The notes under the pieces were generated by a model. That model saw nothing but the letters and a program-made list of their open reading frames with translations, was not told where the DNA came from and ran no database searches. Source: Holdemania massiliensis (GTDB lineage Bacteria > Bacillota_I > Bacilli_A > Erysipelotrichales > Erysipelotrichaceae). From it: a stretch of DNA of 64,000 nt. The translations under genes and the position numbers were made by a program. The stretch lies in assembly GCF_022440805.1 (NCBI RefSeq), contig NZ_JAKNTK010000001.1:1178001-1242000 (forward strand), in the 5' to 3' direction. The stretch's first letter is position 1, and each line of letters opens with the position of its first letter. Shown here in pieces: positions 8,456 through 16,887 of the stretch.

Positions 8456-8480
8456 CGCGGCTGAAACCGGCCGCGTTTTT
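8456..8480 (+). terminator. intrinsic terminator after the hybrid-kinase operon
   Basis: Stem CGCGGC (8456-8461) and GCCGCG (8470-8475), eight-base loop, then five T residues. Confidence 0.8.
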
Positions 8481-8540
8481 CATCTTCCCCATCGGGTTGT
8501 TTTCGCAAGCAGAAAGGGATTCAGTTGCCAATAAAAATTC

Positions 8541-8569
8541 TTTCTTTTTGAAAAGATCTTTGCTATAAT
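8541..8569 (+). promoter_or_regulatory. tRNA-Leu promoter
   Basis: Extended -10 TGCTATAAT (8561-8569) with a weak T-rich -35 17 bases upstream, ending 11 bases before the tRNA 5' end. Confidence 0.6.
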
Positions 8570-8580
8570 AGTTAAGCAAT

Positions 8581-8664
8581 GCACCGGTGGCGGAATAGGC
8601 AGACGCGCACGTTTGAGGGGCGTGTGATTTATTCGTACGGGTTCAAGTCCCGTTCGGTGCACCA
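8581..8664 (+). tRNA. tRNA-Leu (anticodon GAG)
   Basis: A complete cloverleaf with encoded CCA. The acceptor stem pairs GCACCGG with TCGGTGC (one G-U), the T arm is ACGGG-TTCAAGT-CCCGT, and the anticodon stem CACGT/GCGTG encloses loop TTGAGGG with anticodon GAG at 8615-8617, reading CUC and CUU leucine codons. A variable arm longer than in class I tRNAs fits Leu. The window also holds a leucine-type T-box at 50.8 kb that would monitor a leucine tRNA. Confidence 0.93.
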
Positions 8665-8698
8665 TTTTCAATCAGTCCACAGTTCTATGTGGTTAAAT

Positions 8699-8722
8699 AA
8701 AGTCTTCGGCAGAGGGCTTTTT
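8699..8722 (+). terminator. intrinsic terminator after tRNA-Leu
   Basis: A nine-base-pair stem with three G-T pairs (8699-8707 with 8712-8720), loop GGCA, followed by a T run. Confidence 0.65.
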
Positions 8723-8800
8723 ATTTTGTGTGTAAGCTGGCGGGCTGCGGATTCAGACAGGATTTCCGGATATGGAAAAATGGAATAGAATGGGATAACC

Positions 8801-8814
8801 TAACAGTTTTGTTA
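8801..8814. promoter_or_regulatory. candidate BceR-type operator upstream of bceRS
   Basis: TAACA-GTTT-TGTTA, with flanking C and G extending the palindrome. BceR-like regulators are known to bind TNACA-N4-TGTNA repeats. A second site matching 12 of 15 bases lies at 19616-19630 in front of the BceAB-type exporter. Confidence 0.65.
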
Positions 8815-8830
8815 GATGGATGAAAAGCCA

Positions 8831-8860
8831 TGGCAACAGGAATTCAGCGTGGTGTATAAT
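8831..8860 (+). promoter_or_regulatory. bceRS promoter
   Basis: Good -10 TATAAT (8855-8860) with only a weak -35 (TGGCAA at 8831-8836), as expected of a promoter needing an activator bound at the palindrome upstream. Confidence 0.5.
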
Positions 8861-8884
8861 AAAACTAACGGAGGAGGGTCCGGT

Positions 8885-9553
8885 ATGTTTAAAATTCTAA
8901 TTGTCGAGGATGAGGAAAAGATTCGGGTCGAGCTGCAGAACTTGTTGAATCGGTATGGCTATGAGGCTATGGTGTTGGATGATTTTCATGAAGTCGATCA
9001 CCAGATTCTGCAAATCCAGCCGCATTTGGTTCTGCTGGATATCAATCTGCCGGAAATGGATGGATATATGATCTGCCGTTCCATCCGCCAGCAGTCTTCG
9101 ATTCCGGTTCTGATGGTTACCAGCCGCAGCAGCGATCTCGATGAACTGATGAGCATGAGCCTGGGGGCGGATGACTTCATCACCAAACCCTATAATGTGC
9201 AGATTCTGCTGGCGCACATTCAAGCTGTCTTAAAGCGCGCTTATCCGCAGGATCAGGGCCGTCTATTGGAAGTCAACGGGGTGACGCTGGATCTCAGCAA
9301 GGGCTGTGTGATGCATGAGCATCAAAGCGTCGAGCTGACAAAAAATGAAATCCGGATTCTGTGGCTGCTGATGCGCAAACAGGGAACGATTGTCAGCCGC
9401 GACGAGATCATGACCGATCTGTGGCAGTCAGAAGAATTTGTGGATGACAACACGCTGACCGTCAATATCAACCGTCTGCGGCGCAAGCTGGAAAGCATTG
9501 GGGTCAGTCCTGACTATCTGTCAACCAAGCGCGGTTTGGGGTATCGGATATGA
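8885..9553 (+). CDS. OmpR-family response regulator (BceR/GraR-like)
   Basis: 222 residues. The receiver domain (about 1-115) starts MFKILIVEDEEKIR and carries phospho-Asp in LVLLDINLPEMDG; the winged-helix output domain (about 130-222) has VELTKNEIRILWLL and ends in DDNTLTVNINRLRRKL and TKRGLGYRI. The start at 8885 follows GGAGGAGGG; an earlier in-frame ATG is unsupported. It overlaps the kinase gene by four bases (ATGA), so the two are co-translated. BceR-type regulators activate ABC exporters against peptide antibiotics. No exporter is adjacent, but a matching operator precedes the BceAB-type genes ten kilobases away. Confidence 0.88.
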   Translation: MFKILIVEDEEKIRVELQNLLNRYGYEAMVLDDFHEVDHQILQIQPHLVLLDINLPEMDGYMICRSIRQQSSIPVLMVTSRSSDLDELMSMSLGADDFITKPYNVQILLAHIQAVLKRAYPQDQGRLLEVNGVTLDLSKGCVMHEHQSVELTKNEIRILWLLMRKQGTIVSRDEIMTDLWQSEEFVDDNTLTVNINRLRRKLESIGVSPDYLSTKRGLGYRI

Positions 9554-10563
9554 CGCTGAAAGAATTTCTTCAAGACCGCTGGATGTTCCTGCTTTGTCAG
9601 CTGATCTTTATGCTTTTTGCGGGTGTCATGCTGCGGCTGTTAAGAGTCAGCGGCTTTGCCTTGGGATTTTTGGCTTTTCTGTATCTGACGCTGACCGGTG
9701 TGACGCTGGGGGTTGAATTTTATCGCAAGAAGATGTTTTTTGACCAGATGTTTCAGCTGTTGGATCAGCTTGAAGAAAAATACTATCTCTCTGAAATCAT
9801 AGAATCACCCAACTTCGTCGAAGGTCAGAAGCTGACGCAGCTGTTTCGTTCCGTCAGCAAGTCGATGAACGACACCATCGCGGAATACCGCCGGCGCAAT
9901 GAGGATTACAGCCGATATATTGAAACCTGGGTGCATGAAGTCAAAACACCGATCGCTTCCTCAAAGCTGATCATCGAAAATCATTCGGATCCGGTGACGC
10001 GCTCGCTGGAAGAGGAAATCGACCGGATTGATCAGTATGTCGAACAGGCGTTATTTTATACCCGCTCAGCCGTCGTGGAAAAGGATTATGTGATCCGGCG
10101 CTGTTCGCTCGATCAGATTGTCAATCAGACGATCAAAAATCATGCGAAGACCCTGATTTCCCGTCAGTTTTCGATTCAGCGGGAAAACCTGGAGCATATT
10201 GTCTATACCGATGTGAAGTGGATTGATTTCATCCTTGGTCAGATTGTCACCAATGCGGTTAAATATCGGAATTCTGAAAAACCAGTTCTGCGGTTTCAGG
10301 CGGAAGCCTTTGAAAATCAGGTGATCCTGACGATTGAAGACAACGGCTGCGGGATCAGCGCCCGGGATCTGCCGCGAATCTTTGATAAGGGCTTTACCGG
10401 AGATAACGGCCGGCAGGTAGCCAAGTCTACGGGGATGGGGTTATATCTGGTCAAACAGCTGTGCGATAAGATGAACATCGGCATTCAGGCTCAGTCACAG
10501 CCCGGGCAGGGCACGGCGATCACACTGAGCTTTCCGCTGTCCGGCTTTCTGCTTCCGGAATAA
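9550..10563 (+). CDS. intramembrane-sensing histidine kinase (BceS/GraS-like)
   Basis: 337 residues. Two transmembrane helices lie close together in the first 60 residues with almost no extracellular loop, the hallmark of BceS/GraS kinases, which do not bind peptides themselves but read the transporter's state. The H-box is WVHEVKTPIASSK (about residue 135), and the ATPase domain has ILGQIVTNAVKY, IEDNGCGISARDLPRIFDKGF and STGMGLYLVKQLC. It forms an operon with the response regulator. Its likely partner transporter in this window is the BceAB-type exporter at 19.8-22.6 kb; this is inference from shared operators and family habits. Confidence 0.88.
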   Translation: MTLKEFLQDRWMFLLCQLIFMLFAGVMLRLLRVSGFALGFLAFLYLTLTGVTLGVEFYRKKMFFDQMFQLLDQLEEKYYLSEIIESPNFVEGQKLTQLFRSVSKSMNDTIAEYRRRNEDYSRYIETWVHEVKTPIASSKLIIENHSDPVTRSLEEEIDRIDQYVEQALFYTRSAVVEKDYVIRRCSLDQIVNQTIKNHAKTLISRQFSIQRENLEHIVYTDVKWIDFILGQIVTNAVKYRNSEKPVLRFQAEAFENQVILTIEDNGCGISARDLPRIFDKGFTGDNGRQVAKSTGMGLYLVKQLCDKMNIGIQAQSQPGQGTAITLSFPLSGFLLPE

Positions 10564-10625
10564 GCAAATCGAAGCTGTCATACACTAAATCGTCGGCCTG
10601 GAAAATTTTAAAGTGGGAGAAACGC

Positions 10626-10653
10626 TTGCTTTTCCGGTGTCCTTGATTATAAT
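10626..10653 (+). promoter_or_regulatory. promoter upstream of the HD-domain gene
   Basis: TTGCTT (10626-10631), 16-base spacer, TATAAT (10648-10653). The transcript would start very close to the proposed ATG at 10667, so the leader is extremely short. Confidence 0.45.
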
Positions 10654-10666
10654 AAGGACGAAAAGA

Positions 10667-11197
10667 ATGGGTGAAACAGGATTGAAAACTGAGGAAAAGC
10701 AAATTGAGCTGATAGCGCTGTTAAAAGAATATGCGCAGGCGACATTGAAGCGGGAAAAGGTTCAGTCAATGCGCGGCTATATTCAGCATGGCGATACGAC
10801 GACACTGGATCACGCGATTGCCGTGGCTTATTACAGCCTGATGTTGGATCAGAAATGGAAGCTGAACTGCGATCAAAGCAGTCTGGTGCGGGGCGCCCTG
10901 CTGCACGACTATTTTCTTTATGACTGGCATCAGCCGCACAAAGAATATGGACTGCATGGCTTTACGCATCCTAGTACAGCGCTGCGCAATGCGGCACAGG
11001 ATTTCGATCTGAACCTTGTGGAACGCAACATTATTGCCCGGCACATGTTTCCGCTGGTTCCGATTCCTCCGCGTTATCGGGAGAGCGTTGTTGTGTGTCT
11101 GGCGGATAAGTTTTGTTCGCTGAATGAAACGTTCAGCCGGCGCCGCTATCTGTCTTTGGTCAAGCTGCTTTCCGCTGCCCTGATATTGCATTCATAA
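10667..11197 (+). CDS. HD-domain phosphohydrolase-like protein
   Basis: 176 residues. Metal-binding HD motifs are visible: H in TTTLDHAIAVAYY, the HD pair in GALLHDYFLYDW, H in YGLHGFTHPSTAL, and IIARHMFPLVPIPPRYRESVVVCLADKFCS with a final Asp. The pattern matches small uncharacterised HD proteins common in Firmicutes; substrate unknown. The start at 10667 gives the conserved N-terminal helix before MRGYIQHG; an earlier in-frame ATG would precede the promoter -10 element. It is a single-gene unit between its own promoter and a terminator. Confidence 0.75.
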   Translation: MGETGLKTEEKQIELIALLKEYAQATLKREKVQSMRGYIQHGDTTTLDHAIAVAYYSLMLDQKWKLNCDQSSLVRGALLHDYFLYDWHQPHKEYGLHGFTHPSTALRNAAQDFDLNLVERNIIARHMFPLVPIPPRYRESVVVCLADKFCSLNETFSRRRYLSLVKLLSAALILHS

Positions 11198-11222
11198 ACG
11201 TCCTTTGCGGACGTTTTTTTGT
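11196..11222 (+). terminator. intrinsic terminator after the HD-domain gene
   Basis: Stem AAACGTCC (11196-11203) with GGACGTTT (11209-11216), loop TTTGC, then a run of T. The stop codon overlaps the stem. Confidence 0.85.
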
Positions 11223-11281
11223 ATTTCTCGGCAGAGAAAGTGAAGACTAAAAAGGAGGAACTGAATAAATTGCAGTGTAAC

Positions 11282-11310
11282 TTGAAAATAATTCAATTCT
11301 CAAGTATAAT
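11282..11310 (+). promoter_or_regulatory. umuC-yolD promoter with overlapping inverted repeats
   Basis: TTGAAA (11282-11287), 17-base spacer, TATAAT (11305-11310). The spacer region forms inverted repeats (ACTTGA...TCAAGT; TTGAA-N5-TTCAA), a likely operator. A canonical Gram-positive LexA box (CGAAC-N4-GTTCG) is not seen. Confidence 0.7.
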
Positions 11311-11372
11311 GAACTTAAACTAAAACATCAGCAATGAAGAAAGCCAAGCAAGAAAGAAAAGGAGGCGCGAAG

Positions 11373-12902
11373 ATGGAAATGCAGGATCGTGTGATTCTTG
11401 CGATTGATCTGAAATCGTTCTACGCGTCAGTGGAATGTGCTGATCGAGGACTGGATCCGCTGACGACGCATCTGGCTGTCGCCGATGAAAGCCGAACGGA
11501 AAAAACAATTTGCCTGGCAATCTCTCCTTCCATGAAAAAACTCGGTCTGGTTGGTCGTCCGCGCTTATTCGAGGTCAATCAGAAAGTCGCAGCGGTCAAC
11601 AATCAGCGGCGTCTTCAGGCACCGAAAGGAAAGCTGGTCGATTCCTCTTGGGATGCGGAAACACTGAATCGTTCGCCTCAGCTGGCAGTTTCCTATATTG
11701 CCGCCTCACCGCGGATGGCGCGGTATATGGAAGTCAGCCGGCAGATTTATCAGCTCTATTTAAATTATGTTTCACCTCAGGATATTCATGTTTATTCCAT
11801 TGACGAGGTGTTTATGGATGTCAGCGCTTATTTGAAGCCGTTAGGTCTGAGCGGCCGGGAACTGGCGAAAAAGATCGTTTTGGATGTGCTGCGGACAACG
11901 GGTATTACCGCAACGGTGGGGATCGGCACGAATCTGTATCTGGCCAAGGTGGCGATGGATATCGTTGCCAAGCATGTTGAAGCCGATCAGGACGGAACGC
12001 GCATTGCGGAGCTTGACGAGATGAGCTACCGCCGGCAATGCTGGACCCACCGTCCATTGACTGATTTCTGGCGGGTTGGGCGGGGATATGCGAAAAAACT
12101 GGAAGCCCACGGGTTGATGACAATGGGAGATATTGCTCGCTGTTCGCTAGCAGATCCCAATCAATTCCGCAGTGAAACTTTGTTGTATCAGCTGTTTGGC
12201 GTCAATGCCGAGCTGCTGATTGATCATGCTTGGGGTTGGGAGCCATGTACGATCGCCGATATCAAAGCCTATAAACCGAGTTCCCGCAGTCTGGGCAGCG
12301 GACAGGTGCTGCCTTGTCCTTATCCGGCGGAAAAAGCCCGGCTGATCGTGCGGGAGATGACGGATCTGTTGGCCTTGGATTTAGTGGATAAGGGAGTGGT
12401 CACGGATCAGGTCGGACTCTATGTGGGCTATGACGTTGTGAATTTACGTGACCCCGAGCGCCGGCAGCATTATCACGGGCCGGTCAAGAAAGATCGGATC
12501 GGTCGGGAAGTGCCCAAGTCAGCCCATGGAATGACGCATCTGTCCCGTCCCTGTGCCTCCGGCAAAATAATTGTGGATGCGATGCTTGCGCTGTTTGACC
12601 GGATTGTGGACGATTCCCTGCTGATCCGCCGGATCGGCGTCACGGCCAATCATCTGCGTCAGGAAAGTGAGCTGAACGGCGTTGAATTTGTTGAGCAGTT
12701 TGATTTGTTCAGCGATACGGAAGCGATTCTGCGCCAGCGCCGTCAGGAAAGTCAGGAGCTGGAAAAAGAAAAGCAGGTGCAGCAGGCAATTTTAGAGATC
12801 AAACGGAAATATGGCAAGAATGCTGTGCTGAAAGGAACTAATCTTGTCGAAGGTGCGACGACGATCAAGCGCAACCAGCAGATCGGCGGGCATAAAGCAT
12901 AA
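11373..12902 (+). CDS. Y-family DNA polymerase (UmuC/UvrX type)
   Basis: 509 residues. The catalytic palm begins AIDLKSFYASVEC (first metal-binding Asp and the steric-gate region) and contains YSIDEVFMDVS with the second catalytic Asp-Glu pair; TVGIGTNLYLAKVA is the conserved fingers/helix region, followed by the HhH and little-finger domains (about 240-420). A longer C-terminal tail rich in Q/E/K follows. These enzymes carry out error-prone translesion synthesis, usually under SOS control. The start at 11373 has AAGGAGG eight bases upstream. It is followed after 12 bases by a YolD-like gene, the pairing seen for UvrX-type polymerases in Bacillus and its phages and plasmids, rather than for housekeeping DinB. 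Confidence 0.9.
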   Translation: MEMQDRVILAIDLKSFYASVECADRGLDPLTTHLAVADESRTEKTICLAISPSMKKLGLVGRPRLFEVNQKVAAVNNQRRLQAPKGKLVDSSWDAETLNRSPQLAVSYIAASPRMARYMEVSRQIYQLYLNYVSPQDIHVYSIDEVFMDVSAYLKPLGLSGRELAKKIVLDVLRTTGITATVGIGTNLYLAKVAMDIVAKHVEADQDGTRIAELDEMSYRRQCWTHRPLTDFWRVGRGYAKKLEAHGLMTMGDIARCSLADPNQFRSETLLYQLFGVNAELLIDHAWGWEPCTIADIKAYKPSSRSLGSGQVLPCPYPAEKARLIVREMTDLLALDLVDKGVVTDQVGLYVGYDVVNLRDPERRQHYHGPVKKDRIGREVPKSAHGMTHLSRPCASGKIIVDAMLALFDRIVDDSLLIRRIGVTANHLRQESELNGVEFVEQFDLFSDTEAILRQRRQESQELEKEKQVQQAILEIKRKYGKNAVLKGTNLVEGATTIKRNQQIGGHKA

Positions 12903-12914
12903 GGAGGAAACTTC

Positions 12915-13373
12915 ATGAAAGCGCAGGATCCCGTTTATTTTCCCTATGAAGACCTGATTGAGCTTCCCCATCCGGTTTCCAAAATCCATCCTCCCATGGC
13001 GCGGATGGATCGGGCAGCACAGTTTAATCCGTTTGCGGCCTTGACTGGATACGAAGAGGAAATTGAAGAAGCCGCGCGGTTAACGGAGGAAAAGATTGTG
13101 CTGGGGGAAGATGAGAAACGTTTTCTGGACAAACAGCTGCAATACCTCCTCACGCAAATTCAGCGGCAGCCTCTGATTGAAGTTCTTTATTTTGTGAAGG
13201 ATGAAAAAAAGGCCGGCGGCGTATATATGACGAAAAAGGGGCGGCTGAAAAAGCTTGATTCGTACCAAAAACATATCATTTTTACAGATGGCACCCGCAT
13301 CGCGTTTGCGGATCTGCGGCAGCTTGACAGTGATCTGCTTCCCATTTCAGTAGACCTTGATTTTCTGGAGTAA
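12915..13373 (+). CDS. YolD-like protein
   Basis: 152 residues, 12 bases after the polymerase and preceded by AGGAGG. The block DLIELPHPVSKIHPPM followed by RMDRAAQFNPFAALTGYEE is the signature of the YolD-like family; the C-terminal half is a small beta-rich domain (VLYFVKDEKKAGG, IIFTDGTRIAFADLRQLD). In Bacillus, YolD-type proteins accompany UvrX/UmuC polymerases and are viewed as UmuD-like accessory factors. It has no LexA-type autoproteolysis serine/lysine dyad, so it is not a UmuD homologue in sequence. Confidence 0.88.
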   Translation: MKAQDPVYFPYEDLIELPHPVSKIHPPMARMDRAAQFNPFAALTGYEEEIEEAARLTEEKIVLGEDEKRFLDKQLQYLLTQIQRQPLIEVLYFVKDEKKAGGVYMTKKGRLKKLDSYQKHIIFTDGTRIAFADLRQLDSDLLPISVDLDFLE

Positions 13374-13453
13374 GCCTTTTTCTTCCGGCAGATCAGCATA
13401 GGATGAAAGCTGACAGCCGCTTTGAAAATAAACTTTCTCAAAAAATCTGCGGC

Positions 13454-13483
13454 TTGCCTTTCCCACATGCTCTGGCGTACAAT
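13454..13483 (+). promoter_or_regulatory. promoter of the amidohydrolase pair
   Basis: TTGCCT (13454-13459), 18-base spacer, TACAAT (13478-13483). Confidence 0.5.
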
Positions 13484-13511
13484 AAAGACATGATTCTTGA
13501 GGAGGGATTGG

Positions 13512-14654
13512 ATGATTTGTATTACAGGCGGCACGATTCATACCGGTACCGGTGAAGTGCTGAAGCAGGGCGACATCCTGATTGACGAGGGAAAGATCGT
13601 CGCGGTCGGAACGGGTTTAAAGGAAAAAGCGGAAGGCTTTATCGACGCTTCCGGGAAAGTCATTCTGCCGGGCTTTATCGATGCGATGAGTGAGCTGGGG
13701 ATGGCGATCCGGCGCGGGGAAGTTCGCGATAACGACGAAAAGAGCGATCCGCTTACACCACATTTAAAGGCTTTGTATGCTTATGATGGGGACTGTGTCA
13801 GCGAACAGGCACCGTATACCTACGGGATTACAGCTTTAGCCGCGGCGCCGAGTAATTCCAATATTCTGGGCGGTCAGATGGCAGTCTTCAGAACCGCCGG
13901 CATCAATCCGTTTAAGATGCTGGTGAAGGATGAAGTGGGGATGAAGGGCTCGGTCACCGATCAGGTTAAGGAGGCTTATGGTTCACGGCAGGTTCAGCCG
14001 ATGACAAAGATGGGCATCTTCAGCCTGTTGAAAGAGGCGCTGCGTCAGGCTCAGGCCTATGATGAAAGTCAGCCGGAAACCAAGCGGGATGAAAAAGCCA
14101 AGGCGTTAAAAAAAGTGCTGGCGAAAGCAATGCCGCTTGTGATCGCTGCCAACAATGCCGCTGAACTGCGCGGAGTTCTGCGGGTATGTGAAGACTATGA
14201 CTTAAAGCCGATTCTGGCTCTGGGATATGATATTCATGCGGAGGATGTGGATCTGCTGGACAAGACGCAGGGCGTGATTCTGGGCAATCTTTCCTATGGC
14301 TTTAACGCTTATTCGCAAAAAGCGGATCTGGAAGGGTTGTATGCCTTATATAAACAAGGTTTGCCGGTCGCGATGGCGACCATCGGCAACAATCCTAACG
14401 GCAAGGAAGGACTGATCTGGACGGCGGCGCGGATGATGCGGGCCTGCGGAAATAGTGAAGATGTACTGAACATGCTGACGCTTCAGGCCGCGAAGATGCT
14501 GGGCTGTGCTGATCGCATCGGCTCGATTGAAGCTGGAAAAGACGCTGATTTTGTCATCTGGAGCGATAATCCGATTGAAACCTATGCGGGACGTGTGGAA
14601 AAGGTCTTCATGCAGGGCAAGGTGGTCTATGTTCAGGGAGGTTATCAACAATGA
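13512..14654 (+). CDS. amidohydrolase-fold protein lacking the metal ligands
   Basis: 380 residues, with an amidohydrolase composite domain (ICITGGTIHTGTGEV, GKIVAVGTGL, VILPGFIDA) and the C-terminal GSIEAGKDADFVIWSDNPIE. It is homologous along its length to the following gene, but the metal-binding HxH of the first strand is replaced: Met59 and Glu61 stand where the partner has His59 and His61. The later His residues (partner IHVYQHD and TIDHALGSS) are Ala/Asn and Gly here, and the catalytic Asp (partner MTDGPA) reads ATIGNN. It should therefore not hydrolyse anything by the family mechanism. The start at 13512 has GGAGGG five bases upstream. It overlaps its intact paralogue by ATGA, suggesting a regulatory or structural subunit of a heteromer. 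Confidence 0.85.
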   Translation: MICITGGTIHTGTGEVLKQGDILIDEGKIVAVGTGLKEKAEGFIDASGKVILPGFIDAMSELGMAIRRGEVRDNDEKSDPLTPHLKALYAYDGDCVSEQAPYTYGITALAAAPSNSNILGGQMAVFRTAGINPFKMLVKDEVGMKGSVTDQVKEAYGSRQVQPMTKMGIFSLLKEALRQAQAYDESQPETKRDEKAKALKKVLAKAMPLVIAANNAAELRGVLRVCEDYDLKPILALGYDIHAEDVDLLDKTQGVILGNLSYGFNAYSQKADLEGLYALYKQGLPVAMATIGNNPNGKEGLIWTAARMMRACGNSEDVLNMLTLQAAKMLGCADRIGSIEAGKDADFVIWSDNPIETYAGRVEKVFMQGKVVYVQGGYQQ

Positions 14655-15805
14655 AACTGATTAAAAACGGAACGGTTATGACAATGGGACCGCAGGGAAC
14701 ACTGCGGGCTGATGTTCTGATTGAGGATGGAAAAATCGTGCGAATTGCCGAAAATATAACAGCGGAACAGGCTGAAGTCATCGACGCTTCCGGCTTGCTG
14801 GTTTTGCCGGGGCTGGTGGATGCGCATAGTCATATCGGTGGCTTTGATACTAAAACCGGGGCCCAGGATTTGAATGAAAGCGTCAATCCAGTCACTGCCC
14901 AATTGAATGCTTACGACGGCGTGGATCCGCTGTCGCCGCAGTTTGCGGCGGCGTTGGAAACGGGAATTACGGCCAGCGGAATTGTTCCGGGCAGTGCCAA
15001 TGTGATCTGCGGCCTGGGCTGTGTGATCAAATCCGCCGGTTCCAGTCTGGCGCAGCGCTGTGTCAGACAGCCGTTTGCTTTGAAAGCGGCGGTCGGCGGC
15101 AATCCGAAAGGCGTTTACGGCAAGCGCAACCAAAGTCCGATGACGCGGATGGCGATCGCGGAAACGATTCGTGAATACTTCCATCAGGTTCAGGATTACC
15201 GTAAGAAAAAAGCGGAAGCTCAGGGCGATCCGGCAAAAATGCCGAAGTTGGATCAAGGCTTGGAAAATGGCGAGCTGGTTTTAGATAAGCAGATTCCGTT
15301 AAAAATTCATGTTTATCAGCATGACATTCTGACCTGCATTGAGCTGGCAAAAGAGTTTGATATCCGTATTACCATTGATCATGCCTTGGGTTCCAGTGAT
15401 TTTCTGGACGAGATTGAAGCGGAAAAAGACCGGTTGGCGATTATTTACGGCCCGATCGGAGCTCAGAAGGGTCCTAATGAACTGCACCTGGTCGATACCG
15501 GCTGTCTGAAAGATTTGGATGAACGAGGTGTTTTGTGCGCGATCATGACCGATGGGCCGGCCCGCAATCCATGGATGATTTTAGCTCAGGCTGGAGAAGC
15601 GGTACGGTTTGGCTGTCCGCCGGAGCGGGTGCTGCGGATGATTACGATCAACGCGGCGAAAATTTTAGGCTGCGAGGATCGAATTGGATCGTTGGAACCA
15701 GGAAAAGACGCCGATATTGTCCTCTTTGACCAGAATCCGGTGGTCTCGACTTCAGCGCATGTCATGATGACCCTAGTGGGTGGGGAAGTCGTTTATCGAA
15801 GATAA
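14651..15805 (+). CDS. imidazolonepropionase-like amidohydrolase
   Basis: 384 residues, start codon overlapping the stop of its degenerate paralogue. The TIM-barrel metal site is intact: VDAHSHIGGF (His59, His61), further His in LKIHVYQHD and TIDHALGSSD, and the catalytic Asp in IMTDGPARNP. The C-terminus GSLEPGKDADIVLFDQNP is the usual return to the small beta domain. This subgroup includes imidazolonepropionase, prolidase-like and other cyclic-amide hydrolases; substrate cannot be told from sequence, and no histidine-degradation genes are nearby. Followed by a terminator-like hairpin at 15894. Confidence 0.88.
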   Translation: MKLIKNGTVMTMGPQGTLRADVLIEDGKIVRIAENITAEQAEVIDASGLLVLPGLVDAHSHIGGFDTKTGAQDLNESVNPVTAQLNAYDGVDPLSPQFAAALETGITASGIVPGSANVICGLGCVIKSAGSSLAQRCVRQPFALKAAVGGNPKGVYGKRNQSPMTRMAIAETIREYFHQVQDYRKKKAEAQGDPAKMPKLDQGLENGELVLDKQIPLKIHVYQHDILTCIELAKEFDIRITIDHALGSSDFLDEIEAEKDRLAIIYGPIGAQKGPNELHLVDTGCLKDLDERGVLCAIMTDGPARNPWMILAQAGEAVRFGCPPERVLRMITINAAKILGCEDRIGSLEPGKDADIVLFDQNPVVSTSAHVMMTLVGGEVVYRR

Positions 15806-15893
15806 ATCTGTGTTGATTCGCTCTGTGGTTTAAGTATGCAGCATCAGTAAGCGCAGAAACAGCGGCGCATTCAGTAAACAATAGATTCAAAGC

Positions 15894-15931
15894 GAGTCCG
15901 TGATCAGCTGCAGCTGAAAGCGGACTCTTTC
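15894..15931 (+). terminator. terminator-like hairpin after the amidohydrolase pair
   Basis: Arms GAGTCCG (15894-15900) and CGGACTC (15921-15927) with an internal CAGCTG-CAGCTG self-complementary segment, followed by TTTCTTGTT. The rest of the 338-bp gap (15806-16143) holds only a TATAAT at 16097-16102 that probably serves the next operon. Confidence 0.6.
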
Positions 15932-16143
15932 TTGTTCAGTCACAGAATCGGCATCGTCAGGCTGGATCGGCAGCGAATTGATCCGAAGTTCAGATCGATT
16001 CTGTTCCGGAATTTGACTTTGCTGAATTTGTTCGTTAGAATAAACATGACCATTGTAGGATTAAAGAAAAATTTAAGTTTGCTTATTTTATGTTCGTATA
16101 ATGCCAAAATTGGGGATTTGTAAGATGAAAAAAGGGTGTTTTT

Positions 16144-16887
16144 ATGATTCAGATGGCAATTTGTGACGATGAGGCCAAGGAACGGGAAAAGCTCTCTTCT
16201 ATGGTACTGGCTTATGGCAACCGCCATCCAGAGTGGGATTCTGTCGTTTATCTGTTTGCCTCAGGAAAAGAACTGGTTGACAGCTTAGAAGCAGGCAATC
16301 GGTATGATATCTATTTATTGGACATTTTAATGCCGGATAAAAATGGGATTGAACTTGCTTCTGAAATTCGTAAGCGAGACGCGGAAGCGGTTTTGATCTT
16401 TCTGTCCTCATCAGAGGAATTTGGGGTTAAAGCTTATCGGGTAAGAGCTTATGATTATTTAGTTAAGCCTGTCGATTCGCGGAGTCTGTTTCATACCTTA
16501 GATGAGCTTCGTCAGCAGATTCTGGAAAACAAAACCGATTTATTTCCGATCAAAACGAAAACCGGGATTCAGCCCGTTCATCCGGTTCAGCTGATGTATG
16601 TAGAATATCAAAATCATAAGTGCTATTACCATCTTGCCGAGGGTGAAATTATCGAGAGTGCAACGATGCGTCAGCCCTTTGACGAAATTATTCAGCCTTT
16701 GCTGGCAGATCGAAGGTTTGTGAAATCGACGGTGGCTTATTTAGTGAATATGGCTTATATTCAATCGATAGAAGGACGCAGCTTGCTGCTGCCGAAAGGA
16801 ATTTGTCTTCCGGTTTCTCGTAGTGAGATCACAGAAGTGCGCAAGCGTTTCATGAGCTACTTATTAGAAAGGGGGCGGGGAAGATGA
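16144..16887 (+). CDS. LytTR-family response regulator (AgrA/ComE-like)
   Basis: 247 residues. The receiver domain (about 1-125) starts MIQMAICDDEAKERE and has the phospho-Asp in IYLLDILMPDKNGIEL; YDYLVKPVD closes it. The LytTR DNA-binding domain (about 135-240) contains LMYVEYQNHKCYYH and FVKSTVAYLVNMAYIQSIEG, which is the typical beta-strand region. It overlaps the first AgrC-like kinase by four bases (ATGA). Such regulators respond to peptide pheromones or other extracellular signals and bind paired 9-bp repeats; I did not find a clear pair just upstream. No agrB or agrD gene is adjacent. Confidence 0.9.
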   Translation: MIQMAICDDEAKEREKLSSMVLAYGNRHPEWDSVVYLFASGKELVDSLEAGNRYDIYLLDILMPDKNGIELASEIRKRDAEAVLIFLSSSEEFGVKAYRVRAYDYLVKPVDSRSLFHTLDELRQQILENKTDLFPIKTKTGIQPVHPVQLMYVEYQNHKCYYHLAEGEIIESATMRQPFDEIIQPLLADRRFVKSTVAYLVNMAYIQSIEGRSLLLPKGICLPVSRSEITEVRKRFMSYLLERGRGR

